Assembly: GCF_022832375.1 (NCBI RefSeq)
Contig: NZ_JALHLG010000016.1
Span: 58,789-122,788 of the forward strand
Reading direction: 5' to 3'
DNA from: Novosphingobium beihaiense
Lineage (GTDB): Bacteria > Pseudomonadota > Alphaproteobacteria > Sphingomonadales > Sphingomonadaceae
DNA length: 64,000 bases
A program made the position numbers and the translations under genes. Positions within the stretch are counted from its first letter, which is position 1. The number at the start of each line of letters is the position of its first letter. Positions 9,230 through 16,783 of the stretch are shown here, in pieces. The notes beneath the pieces were generated by a model. The model had not been told where the DNA came from and did not search any database. It saw only the letters and a list, made by a program, of their open reading frames with translations.

Positions 9230-10153
9230 TTACTCCGCCACGGGGCGGCCTCGCACGACGCAGACTTCGTGGTAAAGCGCCACGTCGGGATCCTGATCCA
9301 GCAGGCGCTGCGCGTCGTGGGCCGAAAGCCGCTTCTTGCCGTCTTCATCGGCAAAGAAGTAGCACTTGAATTCCCTTTCCAGGTCCGTCCCGTGCAAGGC
9401 GCCTTCAAGAGCCACGAAGAAGGAAATGTCCGTTCCCGCATCCTGCCGCACGATTTGCGACGCGATCTTTTCCGGCTCGAAGCCGTTGGCCCGGAACATC
9501 TCGAAAATCAGGCCGGTGCCGATGCGGGCGCCGAAATTCATGACGACCTCAGCGTGAGGCGCATGTTCGCGAATCCGGCGCAGAAGGGCCTCGTTCAATC
9601 CCATGCCCACGGCATTGAAGGGATATTCGTCGAACATCGCCCACGGATAGTAATGCGCGATATGATCGTGTGCCTGCTCATCGGCCCCTTCGGGCAGGGA
9701 GACGGACTGCTCTTCGCGGAAGGCGGAAAAACGCTCGTCGTTGGGGTCTCCCACCTGGGGCAGACAGGCAATGACGACATCCGTTTTCGCAATCTTCGCG
9801 CGGGCTTCATCCGTGTCGATCAGGCTGACCGCGCCTTTGACCGGCTGAAACTGACCGGCATGTTCGGGTGAAAGGCTGGCGAGGTTGCGTTCGGCCAATT
9901 CGATCAGGCGTGGATCCAGATCGCTGCCGTAAAAGGCGGAGGCCCCGCAAAAGCGGAGTACGAAAGCGGCGTTGATCCCCGTTCCGATGCCGACTTCGTA
10001 AACGGTTTTTCCTTGTAGCTCGGCCCGCTCCAGACCTTTTTGGAAAGTCTGCGTCCACGGGTCGCGCGGATCGAATGCATAATTGGGAGCTTCGGGTTTG
10101 GGAGCGGGATTGTCCTGGTCGGGAATTGTCTCTGTGCCAGCGACAATGGTCAT
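9230..10153 (-). CDS. Methionine S-methyltransferase-like SAM methyltransferase (MmtN-type candidate)
   Basis: A 307-residue class I SAM-dependent methyltransferase. Motif I is VYEVGIGTGI at 51-60 and the ribose-binding acidic strand is GSDLDPR at 77-82. The motif IV position reads ACLPQV (129-134), recalling the GCIPQV of plant methionine S-methyltransferase rather than the NPPY/DPPY of N- and O-methyltransferases. The C-terminal half, MNFGARIGTG (205-214) then RQDAGTDIS (236-244), also follows plant MMT (FNMGGRPGQG ... AADTDIS). Plant MMT carries an extra aminotransferase-like half; this is the stand-alone methyltransferase part, like bacterial MmtN, which makes S-methylmethionine for DMSP synthesis and is reported in Novosphingobium. 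Family assignment is fairly secure from memory of motifs; methionine as substrate is inference. No neighbour is an obvious S-methylmethionine decarboxylase. Confidence 0.65.
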   Translation of the reverse strand: MTIVAGTETIPDQDNPAPKPEAPNYAFDPRDPWTQTFQKGLERAELQGKTVYEVGIGTGINAAFVLRFCGASAFYGSDLDPRLIELAERNLASLSPEHAGQFQPVKGAVSLIDTDEARAKIAKTDVVIACLPQVGDPNDERFSAFREEQSVSLPEGADEQAHDHIAHYYPWAMFDEYPFNAVGMGLNEALLRRIREHAPHAEVVMNFGARIGTGLIFEMFRANGFEPEKIASQIVRQDAGTDISFFVALEGALHGTDLEREFKCYFFADEDGKKRLSAHDAQRLLDQDPDVALYHEVCVVRGRPVAE

Positions 10154-10190
10154 CTCGTTTCCTTCTTTTTGATCGCAACACCCCTCAAAT

Positions 10191-10292
10191 GTTGCTTCCC
10201 CGACACCGTAATTGTTGCTTCAGCAACAAATTCCGCCGGTTATGTGGCAATATGCCCGGGGTATTTCAGGCAAGGTATCACTTCAAAGCAAC
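10191..10292. promoter_or_regulatory. GTTGCTT repeat cluster upstream of the methyltransferase
   Basis: Within 140 bases upstream of the methyltransferase start lie GTTGCTT (10191-10197), the inverted repeat TTGTTGCT-TC-AGCAACAA (10212-10229) and a further AAGCAAC (10286-10292). The repetition of one half-site in both orientations suggests a cooperative operator. The cognate regulator is not identifiable. Direct repeats arising by chance are possible because the half-site is short. Confidence 0.35.
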
Positions 10293-10362
10293 AACCGGGC
10301 CAGGATCGCGCAAGCGCTCCCGGCCTCAAGGCAATTGCCGTATCGCTCTCATGCCTGGCGGA

Positions 10363-10566
10363 TCACTGCCTTGTGGCGGACATCAGGCGGACGCGGCCCG
10401 CGGCAGATCCCAGCGAACCCGTAATGCGTTCAACGTCGCAGTTTTCGCCGACCAGAACGCCGATGCGCGGTTCGCCGTCCTTGCTCCCGACCAGGGCCTG
10501 CTTGATGCGCAGGACAGCCGATGCGTTCGAAAGGCCACTACAATCCAGGTTGCGCGTAACGTGCAT
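10363..10566 (-). CDS. Small protein resembling the TusA/YedF fold, without CPxP
   Basis: A 67-residue ORF with a strong ribosome-binding site (AAGGAG eight bases before the ATG), which sets it apart from the shadow ORFs around it. The pattern LDCSGL-x-VLRIKQAL-GE-IGVLVGE-DVERITGSLG recalls the small beta-alpha-beta TusA-type domain (LDxxGLxCPxPV-KxxKAL). The Cys-Pro-x-Pro sulfur-carrying motif is replaced by NASA, so it should not act as a sulfur carrier. It precedes the methyltransferase on the same strand, about 210 bases upstream. The homology is suggestive only; a coding role rests mainly on the ribosome-binding site. Confidence 0.4.
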   Translation of the reverse strand: MHVTRNLDCSGLSNASAVLRIKQALVGSKDGEPRIGVLVGENCDVERITGSLGSAAGRVRLMSATRQ

Positions 10567-10959
10567 TCAACTTGCTCCTTGTTGGCGGGCCTGCGCAGTG
10601 ACAGGGCCACAAAGCCGAGCAAAAACACCCGACGTCAAAACATAGCTCTCGCCCTGTTTCCGCAATACGGACCAGCATCAAAGGGTGGCGCAGTTTCCAT
10701 TTTAGGCAGGCAAAGAGCAGTAACAGACTGCCCATGAAAATCCCGCAGACGAAATGACCGTCATATGACGGCACCAAGAGCGCTACACCGCCGCACTCTC
10801 CCAAGGGCCTGCAAGCCAGAACTTACTCGCAGACAAACTTTAGTTATATTTTCTAAAAGAAAACCAATCTTCGTTGGAATTGGCAACAGGCTATGTAGGC
10901 GGGCATGCTATGTCAAGCGCCTTGGGGGCATTGATCGGGCAGGCGGCTCCGCGCCTTCG
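10567..10959. other. Intergenic stretch without a supported gene
   Basis: No ORF here has both a ribosome-binding site and a recognisable sequence. Composition drops to AT-rich around 10830-10870, with a short inverted repeat TTTTCT-AAA-AGAAAA at 10849-10863. It may carry the promoter of the small ORF at 10566 and the end of the aldolase transcript. Nothing further can be supported. Confidence 0.4.
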
Positions 10960-11721
10960 CTAGTCGCGAAAGCCCGGGTCAAGGCGGTCGAGCAGCCGCA
11001 TATGCGCATCCCATTCAAGCTGCACGTCGCCATCGTCATAGGCCATCTGGTCGATCTGCCCGGTGGCGCGGCGCATGGTGGCTTCGTCCAGTTCCTGCAG
11101 CGGCAGTCCCATGGCCAGGGCCGATTCCTGAATCTCGCAGGCCCGGCACAAGTTGAACATGTTGGAGAACATCTGCGCGGCACTCGGGCCCACAGTCAGC
11201 AGACCGTGGTTCCTGAGGACCAGTGCCGGATGCGAGCCGAGGCTGGCCACGATCCGTTCCCGCTCGCCCAGGTTCAGCGCAACGCCTTCGTAGTCGTGAT
11301 AGCCCAGCCGTCCATGGAACTGCAGGGCGATCTGGTTCGTGGGCAAGAGGCCGTCCGCGAGGCAGGATACCGCAACGCCCGAGCGGGTGTGCGTGTGCAT
11401 GACCCAATGCGCATCGCTGCGCCCGGTATGGACGGCGCTGTGAATGGTGAAGCCGGCGGGGTTCACGCGATAGGGGCTGGAGGCGGCCTTGTTGCCCTCC
11501 ACGTCGATTTTCACGAGCGAGCTGGCGGTAATCTCTTCCCACATGAAGCCATAGGGATTGATCAGGAAATGCCCCGGCTCATCCGGAACGCGCGCGGTGA
11601 TGTGCGTGTAGATGAGGTCGGTCATCTTGTAGTGGGCCGCCAGCCGGTAGCAGGCGGCGAGATCGACGCGCGCCTGATATTCCGCATCGCTGATTGCAGG
11701 CGTTTCGCAACTCGTTGCCAT
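10960..11721 (-). CDS. Class II aldolase/adducin family protein
   Basis: A 253-residue zinc-dependent aldolase-fold protein of the class II aldolase/adducin family (fuculose-phosphate aldolase fold). Expected features: CRLAAHYKMTDLIYTHITARVP at the N-terminus, the metal-binding HTHTRSG pair, and ALVLRNHGLLTVGPS, which supplies the third His. Many alphaproteobacterial members are of unknown substrate and need not be sugar aldolases. The ATG at 11721 follows GAGGATATC; the longer ORF runs through the promoter region and is rejected. It is divergent from the 2-hydroxyacid dehydrogenase gene, with a conserved 15-mer between them. Confidence 0.85.
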   Translation of the reverse strand: MATSCETPAISDAEYQARVDLAACYRLAAHYKMTDLIYTHITARVPDEPGHFLINPYGFMWEEITASSLVKIDVEGNKAASSPYRVNPAGFTIHSAVHTGRSDAHWVMHTHTRSGVAVSCLADGLLPTNQIALQFHGRLGYHDYEGVALNLGERERIVASLGSHPALVLRNHGLLTVGPSAAQMFSNMFNLCRACEIQESALAMGLPLQELDEATMRRATGQIDQMAYDDGDVQLEWDAHMRLLDRLDPGFRD

Positions 11722-11861
11722 GATATCCTCGTTCGTCGCGGACGCGCATGCCGCGCCCTTTATGCAGGAAGCCCGGACACCCGCGTTAGGGACCCGGCGC
11801 GAGGCCCTTGGGCCTAAGGCAGAGGGGCTCCCGCTTTGTTGACCGGTGTCAAACTCGCTCC

Positions 11862-11876
11862 TATACGTTTGTATAA
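11862..11876. promoter_or_regulatory. Putative operator copy 1 (aldolase/dehydrogenase divergent promoter)
   Basis: TATACGTTTGTATAA contains the inverted repeat TATAC-GTTT-GTATA. It matches 13 of 15 bases of the copy at 12956-12970 in front of the TetR gene. The two copies flank one gene and both lie in intergenic DNA, as expected for operators of the local TetR repressor. It also shares TTTGTATA with the hut operator palindrome, so HutC cross-binding is an alternative. Confidence 0.5.
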
Positions 11877-11968
11877 TTCTGGCGGCGGCGCAAGGGCGAA
11901 GTTGCCGGACGGCACGGACGGCATATTGCCTGCGGCATGCGAAAACGATTTTCAGGAGACCTTGCAAG

Positions 11969-12925
11969 ATGGCGAACCCGGGAACGATCCACGGCGTTCT
12001 GTTGAGTGATACGTTCGATCTGAAGTCGTTCTACAATCTCGATCTGGCGGGGCGGGCAGACGATGTGCGCCTGTTCAATCCCGATGAAGTGACCGATCCC
12101 GCGGCGATCCGTTTTGCCGTATGCTGGCTGCCCGGCGCGGAGGCGTTCGCGCCTTATCCGAATCTCGAAATGGCCATGTCTGTCGGCGCCGGTGTCGATG
12201 ATCTTCTGGGCCACCCCGGGCTGGACGGCGGCGTGGCGATTTGCCGCGTCCGCGATCCCTATCAGGCCGATCTGATGGCAGGCTTTGCCGTGCACGAAGT
12301 CCTCCATGTGGAGCGGGACTTTCACACTTATCAAGGGCACCAGTCCGCAGCCCGGTGGGATCCGCTGCCGCTGCGTCCGCCCCATCACCGGAAAGTGGCC
12401 GTTCTGGGGCATGGTTCGATGGGGGCTGCAGTGACGCAGGCGCTCGCCGCGCTGGGGTTCACCGTGAGCGTAGCCTGCCGCCGCCCGCCGCGTGAGCCGG
12501 TCAAGGGCGTGGCTTATTTCACCGGAGAGGACGCGATCGCGCAGGCCGTTACCGGCGTGGATACCGTCGTCAACGTGCTGCCGCTGACCCCGCAGACGCA
12601 TGGCATTTTGAACCGGAATATGTTCGGCAGACTGGCACCTGGCGCCTGGCTGGTACAGATCGGCCGGGGCGAGCACCTGCATGCGGAGGATTTCGTCGCC
12701 GCGCTCGACAGCGGGCAGCTGAGCGGCGCCAGCCTCGATGTGTTCGCGCAGGAGCCGCTGCCGCCCGGTCATGCGTTCTGGCAGGACCCGCGCTTGCGGA
12801 TCACCCCGCATATCGCCAGCGACACCACGCCCCATGTCGTGTCCGAACAAGCGCTCCAATCGGCGCGCGAATTGCTGGCAGGCAAGCCGCTCAGTCTGGC
12901 CGTAGACCGGGCGCAGGGATACTGA
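11969..12925 (+). CDS. D-2-hydroxyacid dehydrogenase, GhrA-like
   Basis: A 318-residue NAD(P)H-dependent 2-oxoacid reductase of the glyoxylate/hydroxypyruvate reductase A branch. The Rossmann motif is VAVLGHGSMGAAV near residue 145, followed by ACRRPPR, whose basic residues favour NADPH. Catalytic elements Arg (QIGRGEHL), Glu (FAQEPLP) and His (ITPHIASDT) are in the expected order. The ATG at 11969 has AGGAG upstream; the longer ORF start would run through the operator. Its role is probably reversible reduction of a 2-oxo acid supplied or consumed by the aminotransferase two genes downstream. Substrate unknown. Confidence 0.85.
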   Translation: MANPGTIHGVLLSDTFDLKSFYNLDLAGRADDVRLFNPDEVTDPAAIRFAVCWLPGAEAFAPYPNLEMAMSVGAGVDDLLGHPGLDGGVAICRVRDPYQADLMAGFAVHEVLHVERDFHTYQGHQSAARWDPLPLRPPHHRKVAVLGHGSMGAAVTQALAALGFTVSVACRRPPREPVKGVAYFTGEDAIAQAVTGVDTVVNVLPLTPQTHGILNRNMFGRLAPGAWLVQIGRGEHLHAEDFVAALDSGQLSGASLDVFAQEPLPPGHAFWQDPRLRITPHIASDTTPHVVSEQALQSARELLAGKPLSLAVDRAQGY

Positions 12926-12952
12926 GAGGACGGTTCCGGCCTCTTGATGTAT

Positions 12953-12972
12953 TGTTATTCATTTGTATAACA
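12953..12972. promoter_or_regulatory. Putative operator copy 2 (upstream of TetR gene)
   Basis: TGTTAT-TCATTTGT-ATAACA is a 20-bp interrupted palindrome 46 bases before the TetR start. Its inner TATTCATTTGTATAA matches copy 1 at 11862-11876 at 13 of 15 positions. Placement suggests autoregulation of the TetR-aminotransferase pair. Confidence 0.5.
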
Positions 12973-13018
12973 GTGGATGCGGAGGCGGAAGTGCCGCCTC
13001 CTTTCAGGACGCCAGCAC

Positions 13019-13705
13019 ATGAGCCGGAAAGCGTTTCAGCGCCTCACTCTTGATGACCGCCGCCGCAGCTTGATGGAAGCGACGCTGGCCTGTGTCGCGC
13101 GCGATGGCCTGCATGGCGCGACGGTGCGCCGCATTACCGAGGAAGCGGGCGTCACGGTGGGCCTTGTCCGGCACTATTTCGGCAGCAAGGACGAACTGGT
13201 CAAGAATGCCTACGCCTATCTGATCGGACAGCTTACATCGCAGGCCAGCGAGAGTTCCAGGCAGTGCGAGGGCGGGCCCGAGGCGCAGCTGGGCCATTTC
13301 CTGCGCGCCAACATGACCCGGCCCAACTTGTCCGAGCGCAACGTTTCGCTCTGGGCCACTTTCATCGGCCGGGTCCGGTACGACACCTATTTCGCGGAGA
13401 TCCACCGGGAAGGATACCGGGAGTTCCTCACCGTGCTCGAAACGCTGATCGAGCCGGTGCTGGCCGCCCATGGCCTGCCGCACGGCGCCGCAGTGTGCAA
13501 ACGCCATGCAATCGCGCTCAATGGCCTGATCGATGGCCTCTGGATGGAAGGCTCGCTGAATTCGGGCCTCTATAACCAGGCGATGCTGCCGGACCTTGCC
13601 ATTGAGTCCGGAGAGCGCCTGCTGGGTCTCCCGCCCGGCACCCTTTCGCAAGCCCCGACACTTCAGGAAGAGCAGAGACAGATATCATGCGTTACGCCGG
13701 AATAA
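13019..13705 (+). CDS. TetR/AcrR family regulator (BetI-like)
   Basis: A 228-residue TetR-type repressor. The N-terminal helix-turn-helix is clear: RRRSLMEATLACVARDGLHGATVRRITEEAGVTVGLVRHYFGSKDELV. The presence of VGLVRHYF and the helical C-terminal domain with an HAIALNGLIDGLWMEGSL segment resemble BetI/RutR-like members. It overlaps the downstream aminotransferase by 19 bases, so both are on one transcript. It probably binds the two related sites at 11862 and 12953. The effector is unknown; amino or hydroxy acids handled by its neighbours are candidates. Confidence 0.88.
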   Translation: MSRKAFQRLTLDDRRRSLMEATLACVARDGLHGATVRRITEEAGVTVGLVRHYFGSKDELVKNAYAYLIGQLTSQASESSRQCEGGPEAQLGHFLRANMTRPNLSERNVSLWATFIGRVRYDTYFAEIHREGYREFLTVLETLIEPVLAAHGLPHGAAVCKRHAIALNGLIDGLWMEGSLNSGLYNQAMLPDLAIESGERLLGLPPGTLSQAPTLQEEQRQISCVTPE

Positions 13706-14886
13706 CCGATCGCCTTGCGGGCCTTGGCGGAGAGAAGTGGGCGATCCACAACGCGGGCAGAGTCAAGGCGGCGGCCGGTGAGGAGATCATCGAGCTGACG
13801 ATCGGCGAACCCGATATCCCGGTCGATCCCGAACTGATCCGGGTCTGCCATGAATCGATGCTGCGCGGGCGCACGCACTATTCCAACGGCCGCGGCGAAT
13901 CCGGCCTGCTCGATGCCATCGTTGACAAGTACCGGCCGCAATATCCCGGGATCACCACCGGTAACGTTCTGGCTTTTCCCGGCACGCAGACCGCGCTCTA
14001 TGCCGTGATCAGCGCGCTTGTGGGCGAAGGGGAGGGCGTGCTGATCGGCGATCCTTATTACGCGACTTACGAAGGGGTGGTGCGCGCGCCGGGGGCGGTT
14101 GTCGAAGCGGTTCCGCTCAAGATCGAGAATGGCTTCGTCATGCAGCCCGATGACTTGCGCGCGGCGATCACCGAAAAGAGCCGCGTGCTGCTGCTGAATT
14201 CGCCGCACAACCCTACAGGGGCGCTGCTGGACCGCGATACGATTGCCGAACTGGGCAAGATCGCGTGCGAGCACGATCTCTGGATCGTTTCGGACGAAGT
14301 CTACGAAGATCTGATCTTCGTCGATGAGGATTTCGCCTCTCCGCTGGAAATCGAGGAACTGCGCGAGCGCACCATTGTCGTCTCGTCCATATCCAAGACG
14401 TATGCGGCAACCGGTTTCCGCAGCGGCTGGGCGGTCGGCCCCGCGGAGTTCTGCGACAAGCTGCTGCCGATTTCCGAAACGATCCTGTTCGGCAACCAGC
14501 CTTTCATCGCCGACATGACCGAAGCGGCACTGCGCGGCACGTTCGATACCGCCGAGCGCATGTGCCGCAGCTATGCGTCCCGCGTCGATCTGATAACCAC
14601 GGCTCTGGCTTCAAGCCCCAGCCTTACGGCGGGCAAGGTCTCGGGCGGTATGTTCATCATGATCGATGTGGCGCGGACAGGTCTGGACGGTGAGCAGTTC
14701 GCCTGGGGGCTGCTGGAGGAGCAGGGCGTGGCGATCATGCCCGGCACGTCCTTCGGCGAGAACGCCAAGACGCTGATCCGTGTGGCTCTGACAGTGCCCG
14801 GCGACGTCCTGAGCGAGGCGATGAAGCGCATCAATGCCTTTGCCGCATCGCTTGCGGACGCCCGGCAAACGGCTGCGGCGCAGTGA
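13687..14886 (+). CDS. Class I/II aminotransferase (PLP-dependent)
   Basis: A 399-residue fold-type I aminotransferase of the AspC-like subgroup I. PLP-binding Lys is in SSISKTYAATGFRSGW; LNSPHNPTG supplies the Asn, SDEVYEDL the Asp/Tyr, and RVALT near the C-terminus the substrate-carboxylate Arg. It starts inside the TetR gene. With the upstream reductase it could interconvert amino acid, 2-oxo acid and 2-hydroxy acid. The sequence does not show which amino acid is used; aspartate, aromatic amino acids and methionine are all possible in this subgroup. Confidence 0.88.
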   Translation: MRYAGITDRLAGLGGEKWAIHNAGRVKAAAGEEIIELTIGEPDIPVDPELIRVCHESMLRGRTHYSNGRGESGLLDAIVDKYRPQYPGITTGNVLAFPGTQTALYAVISALVGEGEGVLIGDPYYATYEGVVRAPGAVVEAVPLKIENGFVMQPDDLRAAITEKSRVLLLNSPHNPTGALLDRDTIAELGKIACEHDLWIVSDEVYEDLIFVDEDFASPLEIEELRERTIVVSSISKTYAATGFRSGWAVGPAEFCDKLLPISETILFGNQPFIADMTEAALRGTFDTAERMCRSYASRVDLITTALASSPSLTAGKVSGGMFIMIDVARTGLDGEQFAWGLLEEQGVAIMPGTSFGENAKTLIRVALTVPGDVLSEAMKRINAFAASLADARQTAAAQ

Positions 14887-14982
14887 CGTCCCGGGGAATG
14901 CCGTTCCGTATTGCCCCGTCTGCGCTGCGGAGTTGATTTCGAGCATGACGGGCGCGGATGGAAAGCGTATAGGCCTTTGGCG

Positions 14983-15381
14983 ATGCTGCGGCTGTTTGCC
15001 TTTCTGATTGCGTTTTGCGCGATGTCTGGTCTTCTGGGCCAGGGCGTCGCTGCGGCGCATGGCGTGCCGGCGGCCGCGGCGATGCAGGGCTGCGCCCACA
15101 TGACCGCCATGAAGCACAGCCGTTCCATGCATCATGACATGGCGGAGGCCCGCTCGATGGAAGGCTGCGATGATTGCCCGATGACGGGGCATCGCGGAAA
15201 GCCTTGCCCCGATACCCATCACTGTCTGGCCATGCCAGGGACGGCGCTTGCCCTTCCGGCGGCGGAGACGGTGTCGCCGGCTCCGCGCAAGGCAGCCCAG
15301 AGGCATCTGGCTTTGCTGACGGCAGAACTGAGCGGGCTTGCCGCTCCTCCCTTTACCGAACCGCCCATCCTGTCTGCCTGA
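14983..15381 (+). CDS. Small exported Cys/His/Met-rich protein at the head of the cus operon
   Basis: A 132-residue protein with a signal peptide (MLRLFAFLIAFCAMSGLLGQGVAAAHG). The mature part is packed with soft-metal ligands: CAHMTAMKHSRSMHHDM, then EGCDDCPM and CPDTHHCLAM. This composition, and the position 173 bases before a Cus/Sil-type efflux operon, suggest a periplasmic copper/silver-binding or sensing protein. Similar short proteins precede cus genes in other sphingomonads, but I do not recognise a named family. The ATG at 14983 is chosen because the signal peptide starts there. Confidence 0.65.
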   Translation: MLRLFAFLIAFCAMSGLLGQGVAAAHGVPAAAAMQGCAHMTAMKHSRSMHHDMAEARSMEGCDDCPMTGHRGKPCPDTHHCLAMPGTALALPAAETVSPAPRKAAQRHLALLTAELSGLAAPPFTEPPILSA

Positions 15382-15553
15382 AACCGCGCCGGACGTGATC
15401 CGGCAGCAGGGATGGCATGGCCTGCGTGCGCCTTTCGAAGGCGTGCCGGGCAGGGCCGGTGCCGTTCCCGTGCTGCCGTAACGCCCGCCGCGCATGTCCC
15501 ATCAGGTGCTCGCGCGGCAGCTAGCGGCTGCCCGTGAGGGAACAGGAATCTTC

Positions 15554-16783
15554 ATGCGACTATTCATGGCCCTGCCGCTTCTGGCAGGATCGGCCTGCCC
15601 TGCGATGGCAAGCCCGCTGACGTTCGAACAGGCGCTCGAACGCGCACAGGCCAATGCACCGGCGATCACGGCCAGAACGGCCGAAGTCTCCGCGCGCGAG
15701 GCAAGCGCCATAGCCGCCGGGCAATTGCCGGACCCGCGCCTATCGCTCGGTTTCGATAACCTTCCGGTATCCGGACCGCCCGCCTTCACGCTCGACGGTT
15801 CGATGATGACGGCACAGCGCGTGGGGCTGCAGCAGGACGTTCCCAATCTTGCCAAGCGTCATGCCCGGGAGGCGGAGGCGGATGCTGCCACCGGGGTGGC
15901 GCAGGCCCGGTCTGCCGTCACCCGGCTTGATGTGAAGGTTGCCACGGCGGCGGCCTGGATCGATCTGGCCTATGCAGGCAAGCGGCTGACGGCGATCGAG
16001 GATGTGCTGGACCGTCTGGGGCCGCTGATGCCGGTGGCGGAGGCGGGCGTTGCCTCGGGCAGCGCCAGGCCGGGGCAGAGCTTGCGCATCCGCCAGGCCA
16101 TTGCCGGTCTGGAGGACCGGCGCAGCACTATCCTGGCCGAACGGGAGCAGGCGCGGGCCATGCTGGAGCGATGGACCGGCGATGATGAGCCGCAGGCGCA
16201 AGGCTCGATTCCCGGCTTTGCCTTCGACCCTGCCGAACTGCGCTTGCAGATCGAGAGCAATCCCCGCGTGCGGGCGGCCGATGCCGGGATCGGAGCCGCT
16301 CAGGCGGGGGCGGACCTTGCGCGGGCGGGCAAGCGGCCGGACTGGGGCGTAAGCCTGTCTTTCGGGCATCGCGATCCTGCCTATGGCAATGTCGTATCGG
16401 TAGGGGCCAGCATGACGCTGCCGCTGTTTCCCGGGAAGCGTCAGAATCCCCGGATCGAAGCCGCCGAGGCGGACGTGTCCGCAGCCCGCGCGCGGCGCGA
16501 GGACACGCGGCGGGCGCTGGCGGCAGAATTGGAGAGGGGCCTTGCCACCCATGCCATGCAACTTGCGCAATGGCGCCGCGCGCATGACACGCTGCTGCCG
16601 CTCGCCAGGCAGGAGGCGGATCTGGAAACCGCCAGCTACGGCGCGGGCCGCGTGGGTCTGATCGACGTGGTCTCGGCCGAAACCGCACTGGCCGAAACCG
16701 AACTCGATGTGCTGGACCGCGAAGCGCGCGTCACACGGCAGGCTGCAATCCTTCTTTTGACATTCGGGGGTGACGAACGATGA
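15554..16783 (+). CDS. cusC: Outer-membrane efflux protein, CusC/CzcC-type
   Basis: A 409-residue TolC-family outer-membrane factor with signal peptide MRLFMALPLLAGSACPAMA. The two repeats of the OEP domain are visible, beginning LTFEQALERAQANAPAI and again at PAELRLQIESNPRVRAADAG. It forms the outer-membrane channel of the tripartite heavy-metal pump encoded next to it. The ATG at 15554 is taken because it starts the signal peptide; 20 upstream codons in frame are not needed. Stop overlaps the cusB start (ATGA). CzcC-like function is the alternative, but the CusF-type domains nearby favour copper/silver. Confidence 0.85.
   Translation: MRLFMALPLLAGSACPAMASPLTFEQALERAQANAPAITARTAEVSAREASAIAAGQLPDPRLSLGFDNLPVSGPPAFTLDGSMMTAQRVGLQQDVPNLAKRHAREAEADAATGVAQARSAVTRLDVKVATAAAWIDLAYAGKRLTAIEDVLDRLGPLMPVAEAGVASGSARPGQSLRIRQAIAGLEDRRSTILAEREQARAMLERWTGDDEPQAQGSIPGFAFDPAELRLQIESNPRVRAADAGIGAAQAGADLARAGKRPDWGVSLSFGHRDPAYGNVVSVGASMTLPLFPGKRQNPRIEAAEADVSAARARREDTRRALAAELERGLATHAMQLAQWRRAHDTLLPLARQEADLETASYGAGRVGLIDVVSAETALAETELDVLDREARVTRQAAILLLTFGGDER

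Noticed and set aside
10040..10737. Overlapping plus-strand ORFs upstream of the methyltransferase
   Set aside because: No ribosome-binding site or homology. They overlap the real methyltransferase start and the better-supported minus-strand small ORF.
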